DNA of 64,000 bases from Faecalicatena contorta (GTDB taxonomy: Bacteria; Bacillota; Clostridia; Lachnospirales; Lachnospiraceae): assembly GCF_021531975.1 (NCBI RefSeq), contig NZ_JAFBIY010000006.1, positions 1-64,000 of the forward strand. The letters run 5' to 3'. Below are positions 36,613 to 44,472 of this stretch, in pieces; the stretch's first letter is position 1; every line of letters begins with the position of its first letter. The position numbers and the translations under genes are program-made. The notes under the pieces were generated by a model that was given only the letters and a program-made list of their open reading frames with translations, had not been told where the DNA came from and made no database searches.

Positions 36613-38124
36613 ATGAATATAAAGAGAGCAAAAGAAGAGATACAAGGAGCGATTGAAGCGTATCTTGCGAAAGATGCGTATGGAGAATACCAGATTCCGA
36701 CTGTGAGACAGCGCCCGATTCTTCTTATGGGGCCTCCGGGCATCGGTAAGACGCAGATCATGGAGCAGATTGCAAGAGAATGTGGAATCGCTCTTGTGGC
36801 TTATACGATCACCCACCATACGAGGCAGAGTGCGGTGGGACTTCCGTTCATTCAGACGAAAGATTATGGCGGAAAGAGTTACTCGGTAACGGAGTATACG
36901 ATGAGTGAGATCATTGCTTCTGTCTATGATAAAATGGAACAGACAGGGCTTAAGGAAGGTATATTATTTATCGATGAGATCAACTGTGTGTCAGAGACGC
37001 TGGCGCCGACGATGCTGCAGTTTCTGCAGTGTAAGACCTTTGGTAACCAGAAGGTGCCGGAGGGCTGGATCATCGTAGCGGCAGGAAATCCGCCGGAGTA
37101 TAATAAGTCTGTGCGGGATTTTGATGTGGTGACATTGGACCGTATTAAGAAGATTGACGTGGAAGAAAACTACGAGGTCTGGAAGGAATATGCCTATCAG
37201 GCAGAGATCCATCCGGCGATCCTGTCTTATCTGGAACTCAGGAAGGATCATTTCTATCGGATGGAGACAACGGTGGATGGCAAGATGTTTGCCACGGCGA
37301 GAGGCTGGGAAGACCTTTCGGAATTTATAAAGGCGTATGAGAGGCTGGGAAGAAAAGTTGACCGTGAAGTGGTGTACCAGTATATTCAGCATTGGAAGAT
37401 CGCCAAGGATTTTGCCAATTATCTGGAACTCTACGGGAAATATAAGAAGGATTATGGACTGGAGAAGATCCTGGAAGGAAAATACAGTAAGGATACGCTG
37501 GAGAAACTGGGCTATGCGTCCTTTGATGAGAGATTCAGTGTTGTAGGTATGCTCATTGGTAAGCTGAATGAAATGTTCCGGGACTATGTCCGTAAGGATC
37601 AGTTCGTTACGACGCTGTATGGGTATCTGAAGCAATATATGGAAAGTGGAAGCCTTAAGGATGTGCTGCAGCAGGCAGCGGAGGAATACGAACAGCTCCG
37701 CAGAGAAGAAAAGCTTGACAAGGCGGGAGACCATATGTGGCAGCAGGTCGTATCCTGGCTGGAAGGCTTAAAGCTTTGCTCGGCAAGCGAACATTTGGAT
37801 AAAGGGGAAGAGCAGCAGATGGTAAGAGAAAGGTTTGGCGAGGAAACTGCCCTTAGAGAAGAGATTACGGAAAAGGCCGGGGCAGCGCTTGATCATGCCT
37901 TTGATTTTCTGGAGGCGGCTTTTGGAGACAGTCAGGAGATGGTAGTCTTCGTGACAGAGCTAAATACCGGCTATTATAGTATTCGTTATCTGAAGGAAAA
38001 TGACTGTGATAAATACTATATGTATAATAAACGACTGCTGTTTGATGAGCAGCAGGAGGCTGTGCTTGCGCAGCTGGAAGAGATCGAGACAGAACTGGGG
38101 TATGCGCTGAAAGGAGATTCTTAG
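36613..38124 (+). CDS. MoxR-like AAA+ ATPase
   Basis: ATPase of 503 residues. Walker A is GPPGIGKT (residues 40-47), Walker B ILFIDE (117-122), sensor 1 sits in VAAGNPPEYN, and DFDVVTLDRIKKIDV resembles the MoxR 'pre-sensor' region. About 200 extra C-terminal residues form helices of unknown role. It likely works as a ring with the VWA-like protein encoded upstream, coupling ATP hydrolysis to remodelling of a partner. AGGAGAGACGT precedes the start. Family is sure, target unknown. Confidence 0.87.
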   Translation: MNIKRAKEEIQGAIEAYLAKDAYGEYQIPTVRQRPILLMGPPGIGKTQIMEQIARECGIALVAYTITHHTRQSAVGLPFIQTKDYGGKSYSVTEYTMSEIIASVYDKMEQTGLKEGILFIDEINCVSETLAPTMLQFLQCKTFGNQKVPEGWIIVAAGNPPEYNKSVRDFDVVTLDRIKKIDVEENYEVWKEYAYQAEIHPAILSYLELRKDHFYRMETTVDGKMFATARGWEDLSEFIKAYERLGRKVDREVVYQYIQHWKIAKDFANYLELYGKYKKDYGLEKILEGKYSKDTLEKLGYASFDERFSVVGMLIGKLNEMFRDYVRKDQFVTTLYGYLKQYMESGSLKDVLQQAAEEYEQLRREEKLDKAGDHMWQQVVSWLEGLKLCSASEHLDKGEEQQMVRERFGEETALREEITEKAGAALDHAFDFLEAAFGDSQEMVVFVTELNTGYYSIRYLKENDCDKYYMYNKRLLFDEQQEAVLAQLEEIETELGYALKGDS

Positions 38125-38129
38125 ACGTT

Positions 38130-38993
38130 ATGGAAAGAAAAGGGGCATTCGTTCTTGTTCTTTTGTTGCTTTTTGCACTGTTGCTTTCTGCATGTGGAGC
38201 AGATCAGCAGGAAGAAGCAGCTGAAGAAGAGAAAGAAACCGTGCCGACTTATACATTTGTAGATGTATACGGGCAGGAGTACGAGGCAGAGCTTCTTGCA
38301 GATGTGCCAAAGTGTTCTTATGACTATGAAAGACTGGTGGAACAGAATGGCTATAAATATTATAAAGACACGGAAGGAAATCTTGTTTCCTCTCTGGGAA
38401 TCGATGTGTCCAAGTATCAGGAAACCGTTGACTGGCAGCAGGTGAAAGCGGCAGGCATTGATTTTGTCATGATCCGCCTTGGCTTTCGCGGATATGGAGA
38501 AGAAGGAAAACTGGTGGAGGATGCGTGTTTCCGCAGTCATATCGAAGGCGCTCTTTCGGCAGGGCTGGATGTGGGTGTCTATTTCTTCTCCCAGGCGGTA
38601 AATGACGATGAAGCCGCTGAAGAAGCACAGTTTGTTCTGGATAGAATAAAAGATTATGAGATTACATATCCCGTCGTTTTCGATACGGAGGAGATAAAAG
38701 ATGCCGAGGCAAGGACGGATGGACTTTCCAGAGAACAGTTTACACAGAACTGCAAAGTGTTCTGTGATGCGGTAGAAGCTTACGGCTATGACACGATGAT
38801 CTATGCGAATATGAAATGGATGGCATTTACACTGAAGCTTACAGAGCTTACAGAGTATGATTTCTGGTATGCAGATTACGAAGCAGTTCCCCAGTGCCCA
38901 TATGATTTTCAGATGTGGCAGTATACGGAAGAAGGAACAGTGCCAGGAATTGCAGGGAATGTAGATGTAAATGTGTGGTTTGGAGGAGAATAA
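38130..38993 (+). CDS. GH25 muramidase-like lipoprotein
   Basis: Secreted protein of 287 residues. The lipobox LLSAC places the lipid on Cys22. After an acidic linker and a short domain comes a GH25 lysozyme fold from about residue 88: SLGIDVSKYQETVDWQQVKA, FVMIRLGFRGYG, GVYFFSQAV, VVFDTEE with the catalytic acids, and MWQYTEEGTVPGIAG near the end. It should cleave the peptidoglycan sugar backbone on the outer face of the membrane. It lies five bases after the MoxR gene but shows a weak ribosome-binding site, so expression may be low or coupled. Confidence 0.88.
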   Translation: MERKGAFVLVLLLLFALLLSACGADQQEEAAEEEKETVPTYTFVDVYGQEYEAELLADVPKCSYDYERLVEQNGYKYYKDTEGNLVSSLGIDVSKYQETVDWQQVKAAGIDFVMIRLGFRGYGEEGKLVEDACFRSHIEGALSAGLDVGVYFFSQAVNDDEAAEEAQFVLDRIKDYEITYPVVFDTEEIKDAEARTDGLSREQFTQNCKVFCDAVEAYGYDTMIYANMKWMAFTLKLTELTEYDFWYADYEAVPQCPYDFQMWQYTEEGTVPGIAGNVDVNVWFGGE

Positions 38994-39023
38994 TTGGATA
39001 TGTGTAGCCCCACCAATATGACA

Positions 39024-39052
39024 TTGAAATATTGTGTTGGATATGTTACACT
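39024..39052 (+). promoter_or_regulatory. Promoter of the holin-like toxin gene
   Basis: TTGAAA (39024..39029), 17-base spacer, TACACT (39047..39052). The start point near 39059 gives a leader of about 60 bases before the toxin ATG. Confidence 0.65.
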
Positions 39053-39117
39053 TCCACTAGAACAATCGTGTTGCAGGGTGGATGACCTCTATTCTACATA
39101 GAATGGGGGTGGTGCTG

Positions 39118-39210
39118 ATGGACAAGAACCCTTTTGATTTCAAAGATCTTATGGCTTTTGGAATGTTCATTATAGCATTGCTGACATTCGTGTTTACGTT
39201 TATCAGATAA
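39118..39210 (+). CDS. Holin-like type I toxin, 30 residues
   Basis: Small membrane peptide (too short for most gene finders). It reads MDKNPFDFKDLMAFG and then FIIALLTFVFTFIR: a short polar start and one hydrophobic helix, the FG-x-FI-xxLLT pattern of the Hol_Tox/TxpA group of Gram-positive type I toxins. Such peptides damage the membrane when made in excess. An in-frame ATG at 39103 would add five residues (MGVVL); GGGGGTGGTG lies between the two, favouring 39118. A convergent antisense RNA overlaps the mRNA 3' end. Confidence 0.75.
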   Translation: MDKNPFDFKDLMAFGMFIIALLTFVFTFIR

Positions 39211-39224
39211 TGTTTTAGCATAAG

Positions 39225-39317
39225 AAAAACCACCCCGGAACTTTGGCGAGCGATGGAGTGGTAATTCTTTAACCATATTGTCGAGGTCAACCCCTTGTGG
39301 GCGGTTGTTCTCTTTAT
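39225..39317 (-). ncRNA. Putative RatA-like antisense antitoxin RNA
   Basis: Minus-strand RNA of about 93 bases predicted from its promoter (39324..39352) and a terminator: stem 39229..39236 with 39255..39262 followed, on the minus strand, by a U-run at 39228..39225. It is fully complementary to the 3' end of the toxin mRNA, which itself seems to end after the hairpin at 39288..39307 and the TTCTCTTT behind it. This is the arrangement of TxpA/RatA pairs. Confidence 0.6.
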
Positions 39318-39323
39318 GTTATA

Positions 39324-39352
39324 AATATAGCATATCTGGTGGCTGGATACAA
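39324..39352 (-). promoter_or_regulatory. Promoter of the antisense RNA
   Basis: On the minus strand: TTGTAT (39352..39347), 17-base spacer, TATATT (39329..39324). It points toward the toxin gene. Confidence 0.55.
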
Positions 39353-39397
39353 GGGTTATTAGTGTAATATAGAGAACAGAATGGAGAGAAAAGGAAA

Positions 39398-39964
39398 ATG
39401 GGATTATTTGAACTGTTTTTAATTGCGGTAGGTTTGTCTATGGATGCTTTTGCGGTTTCGATATGCAAGGGTCTGGCGATGCAGAAGTGTACGATTGGAA
39501 AAGCGTCTCTTGTAGGCTTATACTTCGGCGGTTTTCAGGCGGGTATGCCTCTTCTTGGATATGTACTGGGTGTGCAGTTTAAGGAGGTCATTACGTCGGT
39601 GGATCACTGGATCGCATTCATCCTTCTTGGCATTATCGGTGTAAATATGATCAAGGAGTCGAGAGAGCGATGTGACTGTTGTGAGGAGACGGACGAGTCT
39701 CTGGATGTGAAGACAATGGTGGGACTTGCTGTTGCCACGAGTATCGATGCTCTTGCAGTCGGAGTTACATTTGCATTTCTGCAGGTGCAGATTGTGCCGG
39801 CGGTAAGTTTTATCGGTGTAATTACATTTACTTTATCTGCGTCAGGTGTTAAAATAGGTAATATATTTGGGACAAGATATAAGTCAAGAGCAGAGCTTGC
39901 AGGAGGTATCATTCTTGTTGCCATGGGAGTGAAGATTCTTCTGGAGCATCTGGGTGTGTTTTAG
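39398..39964 (+). CDS. mntP: Manganese efflux pump MntP
   Basis: Membrane protein of 188 residues with six helices. [19 protein letters not shown] and [19 protein letters not shown] are the two internally related segments whose aspartates line the cation path in MntP. It exports Mn(II) to avoid toxicity. The cysteine-rich loop CDCCEETDE lies between the halves. Length is typical. No yybP-ykoY (Mn-sensing) riboswitch is possible in the short leader; the upstream DNA is the antitoxin promoter. AGAGAAAAGGAAA serves as ribosome-binding site. Confidence 0.93.
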   Translation: MGLFELFLIAVGLSMDAFAVSICKGLAMQKCTIGKASLVGLYFGGFQAGMPLLGYVLGVQFKEVITSVDHWIAFILLGIIGVNMIKESRERCDCCEETDESLDVKTMVGLAVATSIDALAVGVTFAFLQVQIVPAVSFIGVITFTLSASGVKIGNIFGTRYKSRAELAGGIILVAMGVKILLEHLGVF

Positions 39965-39992
39965 AAAATAAACGGATTAAAGGAGAAGGATT

Positions 39993-40946
39993 ATGAAGTG
40001 GAATCAGTTCCGGTTGAAGACAACAACGGAAGCAGAGGATATTGTGAGCAGTATGCTCATGGATCTTGGTATTGAAGGGGTGCAGATTGAGGATAAGGTG
40101 CCGCTTACGAAGGAGGATAAGGAGCAGATGTTCGTGGACATCCTGCCGGATATCGCGGAGGACGACGGGACAGCGTATCTGACATTTTATCTGGAGGAAG
40201 ATGAGGATGTGGCATCGGTTCTTTTCCGTGTGCGCAAAGAACTGGAAGATATGCGTGCATATGTAAATGTAGGTGACTGTACGATTGAAGAGTCTATGAC
40301 GGAGGATGTAGACTGGGTAAATAACTGGAAGCAGTATTTCCATCAGTTCTACATTGACGATATTCTTGTGATTCCTTCCTGGGAAGAAGTGAAGGCAGAG
40401 GACAGCGACAAGCTGGTCATTCATATTGACCCGGGTACTGCCTTTGGAACAGGTATGCACGAGACAACACAGCTGTGTATCCGTGCTCTTCGCAAATATG
40501 TGACAGAGGATACACAGATACTGGATGTGGGATGTGGAAGTGGTATCCTTGGCATGCTGGCACTGAAGTTTGGAGCGAAGCATTCCGTAGGAACAGATCT
40601 GGATCCGTGTGCGATTACCGCAACCCATGAGAACATGGAAGTAAATGGTATCACAAAGGATCAGTACGAGGTCATGATCGGCAATATTATTGATGATAAG
40701 GCCGTGCAGGATCAGGTGGGATACGAGAAATACGATATTGTTGTGGCAAATATTCTGGCAGATGTACTGGTACCTCTTACACCGGTTATCATCCACCAGA
40801 TGAAACCAGGTGCAGTCTATATTACCAGTGGTATTATTGATGATAAAGAAGAGACTGTAGTTGCGGCAGTAGAAGCAGCAGGGCTTACCGTTCTGGATGT
40901 CAGTCATCAGGGAGAATGGGTATCTGTGACGGCGAAGAAGAATTAG
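39993..40946 (+). CDS. prmA: Ribosomal protein L11 methyltransferase
   Basis: SAM-dependent methyltransferase of 317 residues that methylates ribosomal protein L11. The N-terminal substrate-recognition part (WNQFRLKTTTEAEDIVSSML) leads to a class I fold with IDPGTAFGTGMHETTQLCIR, LDVGCGSGILGMLA and DIVVANILADVL, where the NIL(A)D stretch is characteristic. AAAGGAGAAGGATT precedes the start. It is followed twelve bases later by rsmE, an order common in Firmicutes. Confidence 0.95.
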   Translation: MKWNQFRLKTTTEAEDIVSSMLMDLGIEGVQIEDKVPLTKEDKEQMFVDILPDIAEDDGTAYLTFYLEEDEDVASVLFRVRKELEDMRAYVNVGDCTIEESMTEDVDWVNNWKQYFHQFYIDDILVIPSWEEVKAEDSDKLVIHIDPGTAFGTGMHETTQLCIRALRKYVTEDTQILDVGCGSGILGMLALKFGAKHSVGTDLDPCAITATHENMEVNGITKDQYEVMIGNIIDDKAVQDQVGYEKYDIVVANILADVLVPLTPVIIHQMKPGAVYITSGIIDDKEETVVAAVEAAGLTVLDVSHQGEWVSVTAKKN

Positions 40947-40958
40947 GAGTCGGAGAAT

Positions 40959-41699
40959 ATGCAGCATTTTTTTGTAACACCGTCACAGGTGGACGGAACA
41001 TTTATTTATATCGAAGGTTCTGACGTGAATCATATGAAGAATGTACTGCGGATGCGTGTCGGTGAAAGTGTGACGGTCAGTGACGGTAATAACCGGAAAT
41101 ATGTGTGTCAGATAGATGGTTATGAAGAAGACCGGGTCCGGCTTTGCATTAGTGAAGAGGAGGAGCAGGATACAGAGCTTGCTTCCCGGATCTATCTGTT
41201 TCAGGGGCTTCCGAAGCAGGAGAAGATGGAGCTTATTGTGCAGAAATGCGTGGAGCTTGGGATATATCAGATCGTGCCGGTGGCGATGAAGAGATGTGTG
41301 GTTAAGCTGGATGCAAAGAAAGCGGCTAAGAAAGTGGAGCGGTGGAATGCGATTGCGGAAAGTGCCGCCAAGCAGGCGGGACGTGGCGTGATACCGGAGG
41401 TTCTGCCGGTTATGTCTTATCGGGAAGCGCTTGCTATGGCAGAGGCTCTGGACGTGGTACTTCTCCCATATGAGCTGGCGGAAGGAATGGCAGAGACGAA
41501 GCGACTGATACAGAATATAAGCCCCGGACAGTCTGTGGGCATATTTATCGGACCGGAAGGTGGATTTGAGAAGGAAGAGGTAGAGCTTGCCAAAGCGAAA
41601 GGCGCCCGTGTGATCACGCTGGGAAAGCGGATCCTTCGTACAGAGACAGCCGGGCTTGCGATTCTGTCTGTGCTTATGTTCCATTTGGAGGAAGAGTAA
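40959..41699 (+). CDS. rsmE: 16S rRNA (uracil-1498-N3)-methyltransferase
   Basis: SPOUT-fold methyltransferase of 246 residues acting on U1498 of 16S rRNA. It begins with a PUA-like segment (NHMKNVLRMRVGESVTVSDG), and the knotted SAM site shows VGIFIGPEGGFEKEEVELA and LGKRILRTETAGLAILSVL. Cotranscribed with prmA. Length is normal and all key motifs are present. Confidence 0.95.
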   Translation: MQHFFVTPSQVDGTFIYIEGSDVNHMKNVLRMRVGESVTVSDGNNRKYVCQIDGYEEDRVRLCISEEEEQDTELASRIYLFQGLPKQEKMELIVQKCVELGIYQIVPVAMKRCVVKLDAKKAAKKVERWNAIAESAAKQAGRGVIPEVLPVMSYREALAMAEALDVVLLPYELAEGMAETKRLIQNISPGQSVGIFIGPEGGFEKEEVELAKAKGARVITLGKRILRTETAGLAILSVLMFHLEEE

Positions 41700-41737
41700 C
41701 ATAAGCTGGTAGTAAGAAGAAAACAGGAAGTGAGAAA

Positions 41738-42895
41738 ATGAAAGAAGTTTATTTGGATAATTCTGCAACCACCCGTGCATATGACAGTGTCGGGGAAGTG
41801 GTCGGCAGAGTATTGTGTGAAGATTACGGTAATCCGTCTTCCATGCATGCGAAAGGCGTGGCGGCGGAAAAATATATAAAAGAAGCAAAGGGAACACTGG
41901 CAAAGCTCTTTAAGGTGCAGGAGAAGGAGATTTTCTTTACGTCCGGAGGAACGGAGAGTGATAATCTGGCGCTTATCGGAGCGGCAAGAGCGAATCATCG
42001 TGCGGGGAAGCATCTGATCACGTCTGCGATCGAGCATCCGGCCATCATTAATACGATGCGTTATCTGGAGGAAGAGGGTTTCCGTGTGACATTTCTTCCG
42101 GTAGATAAATACGGACGAATCAGGCTGGATGCACTGAAGGAAGCACTGTGTGAGGATACGATCCTGGTATCTGTGATGTATGTAAATAACGAGGTGGGCT
42201 CTGTGCAGCCGATTCAGGAGGCGGCAAGTATTGTCAAAGCCTATAATAAGAATATTCTTTTCCACGTGGATGCGGTACAGGGCTTCGGTAAATACCGCAT
42301 TTACCCGAAGAAGCTTAAGGTGGATATGTGTTCCATCAGCGGTCATAAGATTCACGGACCGAAGGGAATCGGAGCACTGTATATTGATGAACATGTGAAG
42401 ATTAAGCCGATCGTGTTCGGTGGTGAGCAGCAGAAGAATATCCGTTCCGGGACGGAGAATGTGCCGGGCATTGCCGGTCTTTCTCTTGCAGCCAGAACGA
42501 TTTATGAGAACCTGGATGAAAAGGTCGCGAAAATGCGTGAACTAAAGCAGCATTTTATCGAAGGTGTCACGAAGATAGAGAATACGACGATTCATGGTCT
42601 GTATGACGAGACCTCTGCACCACATATTATCAGTGTGGGATTCGCGGGAATACGAAGTGAAGTGCTTCTGCATGCGCTGGAAGATAAGGGAATCTATGTA
42701 TCTTCCGGTTCTGCATGTTCCTCCAATCACCCGCAGGTCAGTGGTGTGCTGAAAGGAATCGGTGCAGGTCAGGAGTTCCTGGATGCGACGCTTCGGTTCA
42801 GTATGTCAGAATTTACAACGATGGAAGAGATTGACTATACACTGGAAACTTTATATAATATAGTACCGATGCTTCGGAAATATACCAGACATTAG
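41738..42895 (+). CDS. Cysteine desulfurase (NifS-like, ThiI partner)
   Basis: PLP enzyme of 385 residues that takes sulfur from cysteine and hands it on as a persulfide. LDNSATTRAYDSVGE opens the protein. PLP is bound by K204 in SISGHKIHGPKGIG, and the persulfide cysteine is C327 in SSGSACSSNHPQV. The thiI gene follows 15 bases later, so it is probably the dedicated donor for tRNA 4-thiouridine (the NifZ role in Bacillus subtilis), rather than for general iron-sulfur cluster assembly. GGAAGTGAGAAA precedes the start. Confidence 0.92.
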   Translation: MKEVYLDNSATTRAYDSVGEVVGRVLCEDYGNPSSMHAKGVAAEKYIKEAKGTLAKLFKVQEKEIFFTSGGTESDNLALIGAARANHRAGKHLITSAIEHPAIINTMRYLEEEGFRVTFLPVDKYGRIRLDALKEALCEDTILVSVMYVNNEVGSVQPIQEAASIVKAYNKNILFHVDAVQGFGKYRIYPKKLKVDMCSISGHKIHGPKGIGALYIDEHVKIKPIVFGGEQQKNIRSGTENVPGIAGLSLAARTIYENLDEKVAKMRELKQHFIEGVTKIENTTIHGLYDETSAPHIISVGFAGIRSEVLLHALEDKGIYVSSGSACSSNHPQVSGVLKGIGAGQEFLDATLRFSMSEFTTMEEIDYTLETLYNIVPMLRKYTRH

Positions 42896-42910
42896 GCGAG
42901 GAGATTACAG

Positions 42911-44092
42911 ATGAGATTTCATACATTTTTATTAAAATACGGTGAGATAGGAATTAAGGGGAAGAACAGATATCTGTTTGAAGATGCCCTTGTACGGCAG
43001 GTACGATATGCTCTTAAGGATGTAGACGGTGAGTTCCAGGTCTATAAGTCTCAGGCACGGATCTATGTGGACTGTGAAGGAGAATACGATTACGAGGATA
43101 CGGTAGAGCATCTTACAAGGGTGTTTGGGCTTGTGGGCATCTGTCCGGTTGTCCGTATGGAGGATAAGGGATTCGATGAGCTGAAGAAGGATGTTGTGGC
43201 ATACATGGATGAAATGTATCCGGATAAGAACCTGACTTTCAAGGTGGAAGCAAGAAGAGCAAGAAAGTCTTATCCAAAGACATCTATGGAGATCAACTGT
43301 GATCTTGGTGAAGCTGTTCTGGAAGCGTTTCCGCAGACTCGTGTAGATGTGCATCATCCGGATGTCATGCTGCATGTAGAGGTCCGCAATGAGATCTATG
43401 TGTATTCGCAGATTATTCCGGGAGCAGGCGGAATGCCGGTTGGAACGAACGGGAAAGCGATGCTTCTTTTGTCCGGTGGTATCGACAGTCCGGTGGCAGG
43501 TTATATGATTTCCAAAAGAGGTGTGGGCATCGAAGCAACCTATTTCCATGCACCGCCGTATACAAGTGAACGTGCAAAGCAGAAGGTTGTGGATCTTGCC
43601 AGGATCGTTGCCCGCTATTCCGGTCCGATCAGGCTGCATGTGGTAAACTTTACAGATATTCAGCTGTATATTTATGACCAGTGTCCGCATGATGAACTGA
43701 CCATTATTATGCGCCGTTATATGATGCGTATTGCAGAGCATTTTGCAAAGGAAGACGGCTGCCTTGGCCTGATTACCGGTGAGAGTATTGGCCAGGTGGC
43801 AAGCCAGACGATGCAGAGCCTGGCTGCAACAAATGATGCATGTACGATGCCTGTCTATCGACCGGTCATTGGATTTGACAAGCAGGATATCGTGGATATT
43901 TCCGAGAAGATCGGGACTTATGAGACTTCGATTCAGCCGTTTGAAGACTGTTGTACGATTTTTGTTGCAAAGCATCCGGTTACAAAGCCGAATATTGAAG
44001 TGATCAGACGTTCCGAAGAGCGTTTGAATGAGAAGATTGATGAACTGATGAAGCAGGCGATCGAGACTGTAGAGATCATTGAAGTGAAATAA
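42911..44092 (+). CDS. thiI: tRNA 4-thiouridine synthetase ThiI
   Basis: Enzyme of 393 residues that activates U8 of tRNA with ATP and inserts sulfur. It begins LLKYGEIGIKGKNRYLFEDA, then a THUMP domain, then the PP-loop LLLSGGIDSPVAGYMISKRG. ITGESIGQVASQTMQSLAAT follows in the adenylation domain. The C-terminal rhodanese domain of enterobacterial ThiI is absent, so sulfur must come directly from the NifS-like protein encoded upstream or another carrier. It may also serve thiamine synthesis in some species. Ends at a bidirectional terminator. Confidence 0.95.
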   Translation: MRFHTFLLKYGEIGIKGKNRYLFEDALVRQVRYALKDVDGEFQVYKSQARIYVDCEGEYDYEDTVEHLTRVFGLVGICPVVRMEDKGFDELKKDVVAYMDEMYPDKNLTFKVEARRARKSYPKTSMEINCDLGEAVLEAFPQTRVDVHHPDVMLHVEVRNEIYVYSQIIPGAGGMPVGTNGKAMLLLSGGIDSPVAGYMISKRGVGIEATYFHAPPYTSERAKQKVVDLARIVARYSGPIRLHVVNFTDIQLYIYDQCPHDELTIIMRRYMMRIAEHFAKEDGCLGLITGESIGQVASQTMQSLAATNDACTMPVYRPVIGFDKQDIVDISEKIGTYETSIQPFEDCCTIFVAKHPVTKPNIEVIRRSEERLNEKIDELMKQAIETVEIIEVK

Positions 44093-44095
44093 ATA

Positions 44096-44130
44096 AAAAG
44101 GGCGGACTCCCGAGGAAGCCCGCCTTTTTC
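44096..44130. terminator. Bidirectional terminator between thiI and the HPr-like gene
   Basis: AAAAAGGGCGG near 44096..44106 pairs imperfectly with GCCCGCCTTTTT near 44118..44129. A-run on one side and T-run on the other serve both strands of the convergent genes. Confidence 0.75.
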
Positions 44131-44140
44131 CATTTTCTTT

Positions 44141-44377
44141 TTATTCAACTACGTAATCTTTTAATTTTTCCAGGATCTCGTCCAGATTGGAATCGGAAGC
44201 GTGGATATTCAGTTCGATCGGTTTGGATAAATCCAGACTGAAGATACCCATGATAGATTTTGCATCGATAACATATCTTCCGGATACAAGATCAAAATCA
44301 TAATCAAACTTTGTAATCTCGTTTACAAAGGATTTTACTTTATCGATTGAATTTAAAGAAATTAATACAGTTTTCAT
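44141..44377 (-). CDS. HPr-like protein lacking the active-site histidine
   Basis: Protein of 78 residues with the HPr fold pattern. KSIMGIFSLDLSKPIELNI corresponds to the serine-46 helix of HPr (SIMG), but the loop that normally holds His15 in ARPA reads LNSIDKVKSFVNEI and has no histidine. The protein therefore cannot carry phosphate like PTS HPr, though the serine remains as a possible regulatory site. The start is ATG 44377, behind AAGGAGGTATATTCCA; a longer frame to 44404 passes through that site. It lies alone and divergent from mtaB. Role unknown. Confidence 0.8.
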   Translation of the reverse strand: MKTVLISLNSIDKVKSFVNEITKFDYDFDLVSGRYVIDAKSIMGIFSLDLSKPIELNIHASDSNLDEILEKLKDYVVE

Positions 44378-44391
44378 TGGAATATACCTCC

Positions 44392-44420
44392 TTGAGTCAA
44401 TCATGTTCTACCATTATCTT
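44392..44420 (+). promoter_or_regulatory. Promoter of mtaB
   Basis: TTGAGT (44392..44397), 17-base spacer, TATCTT (44415..44420). Its -10 overlaps that of the opposing HPr-like promoter. Confidence 0.5.
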
Positions 44421-44444
44421 AAGAGCATCAGGGGGAAAAGTCAA
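44416..44444 (-). promoter_or_regulatory. Promoter of the HPr-like gene
   Basis: Minus strand: TTGACT (44444..44439), 17-base spacer, TAAGAT (44421..44416). Confidence 0.55.
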
Positions 44445-44472
44445 GAATCAATTGTAGAAAGGATGGAAATAC

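Noticed and set aside
39353-39397. Manganese riboswitch (yybP-ykoY) before mntP
   Set aside because: The space is too short and is taken by the antisense-RNA promoter of the toxin locus.
39909-41903. Long open frames (300 to 350 codons) on the minus strand opposite prmA and rsmE
   Set aside because: Codon bias of the plus-strand genes leaves the opposite frame open; the products are low-complexity His/Leu-rich and lack domains and start signals.
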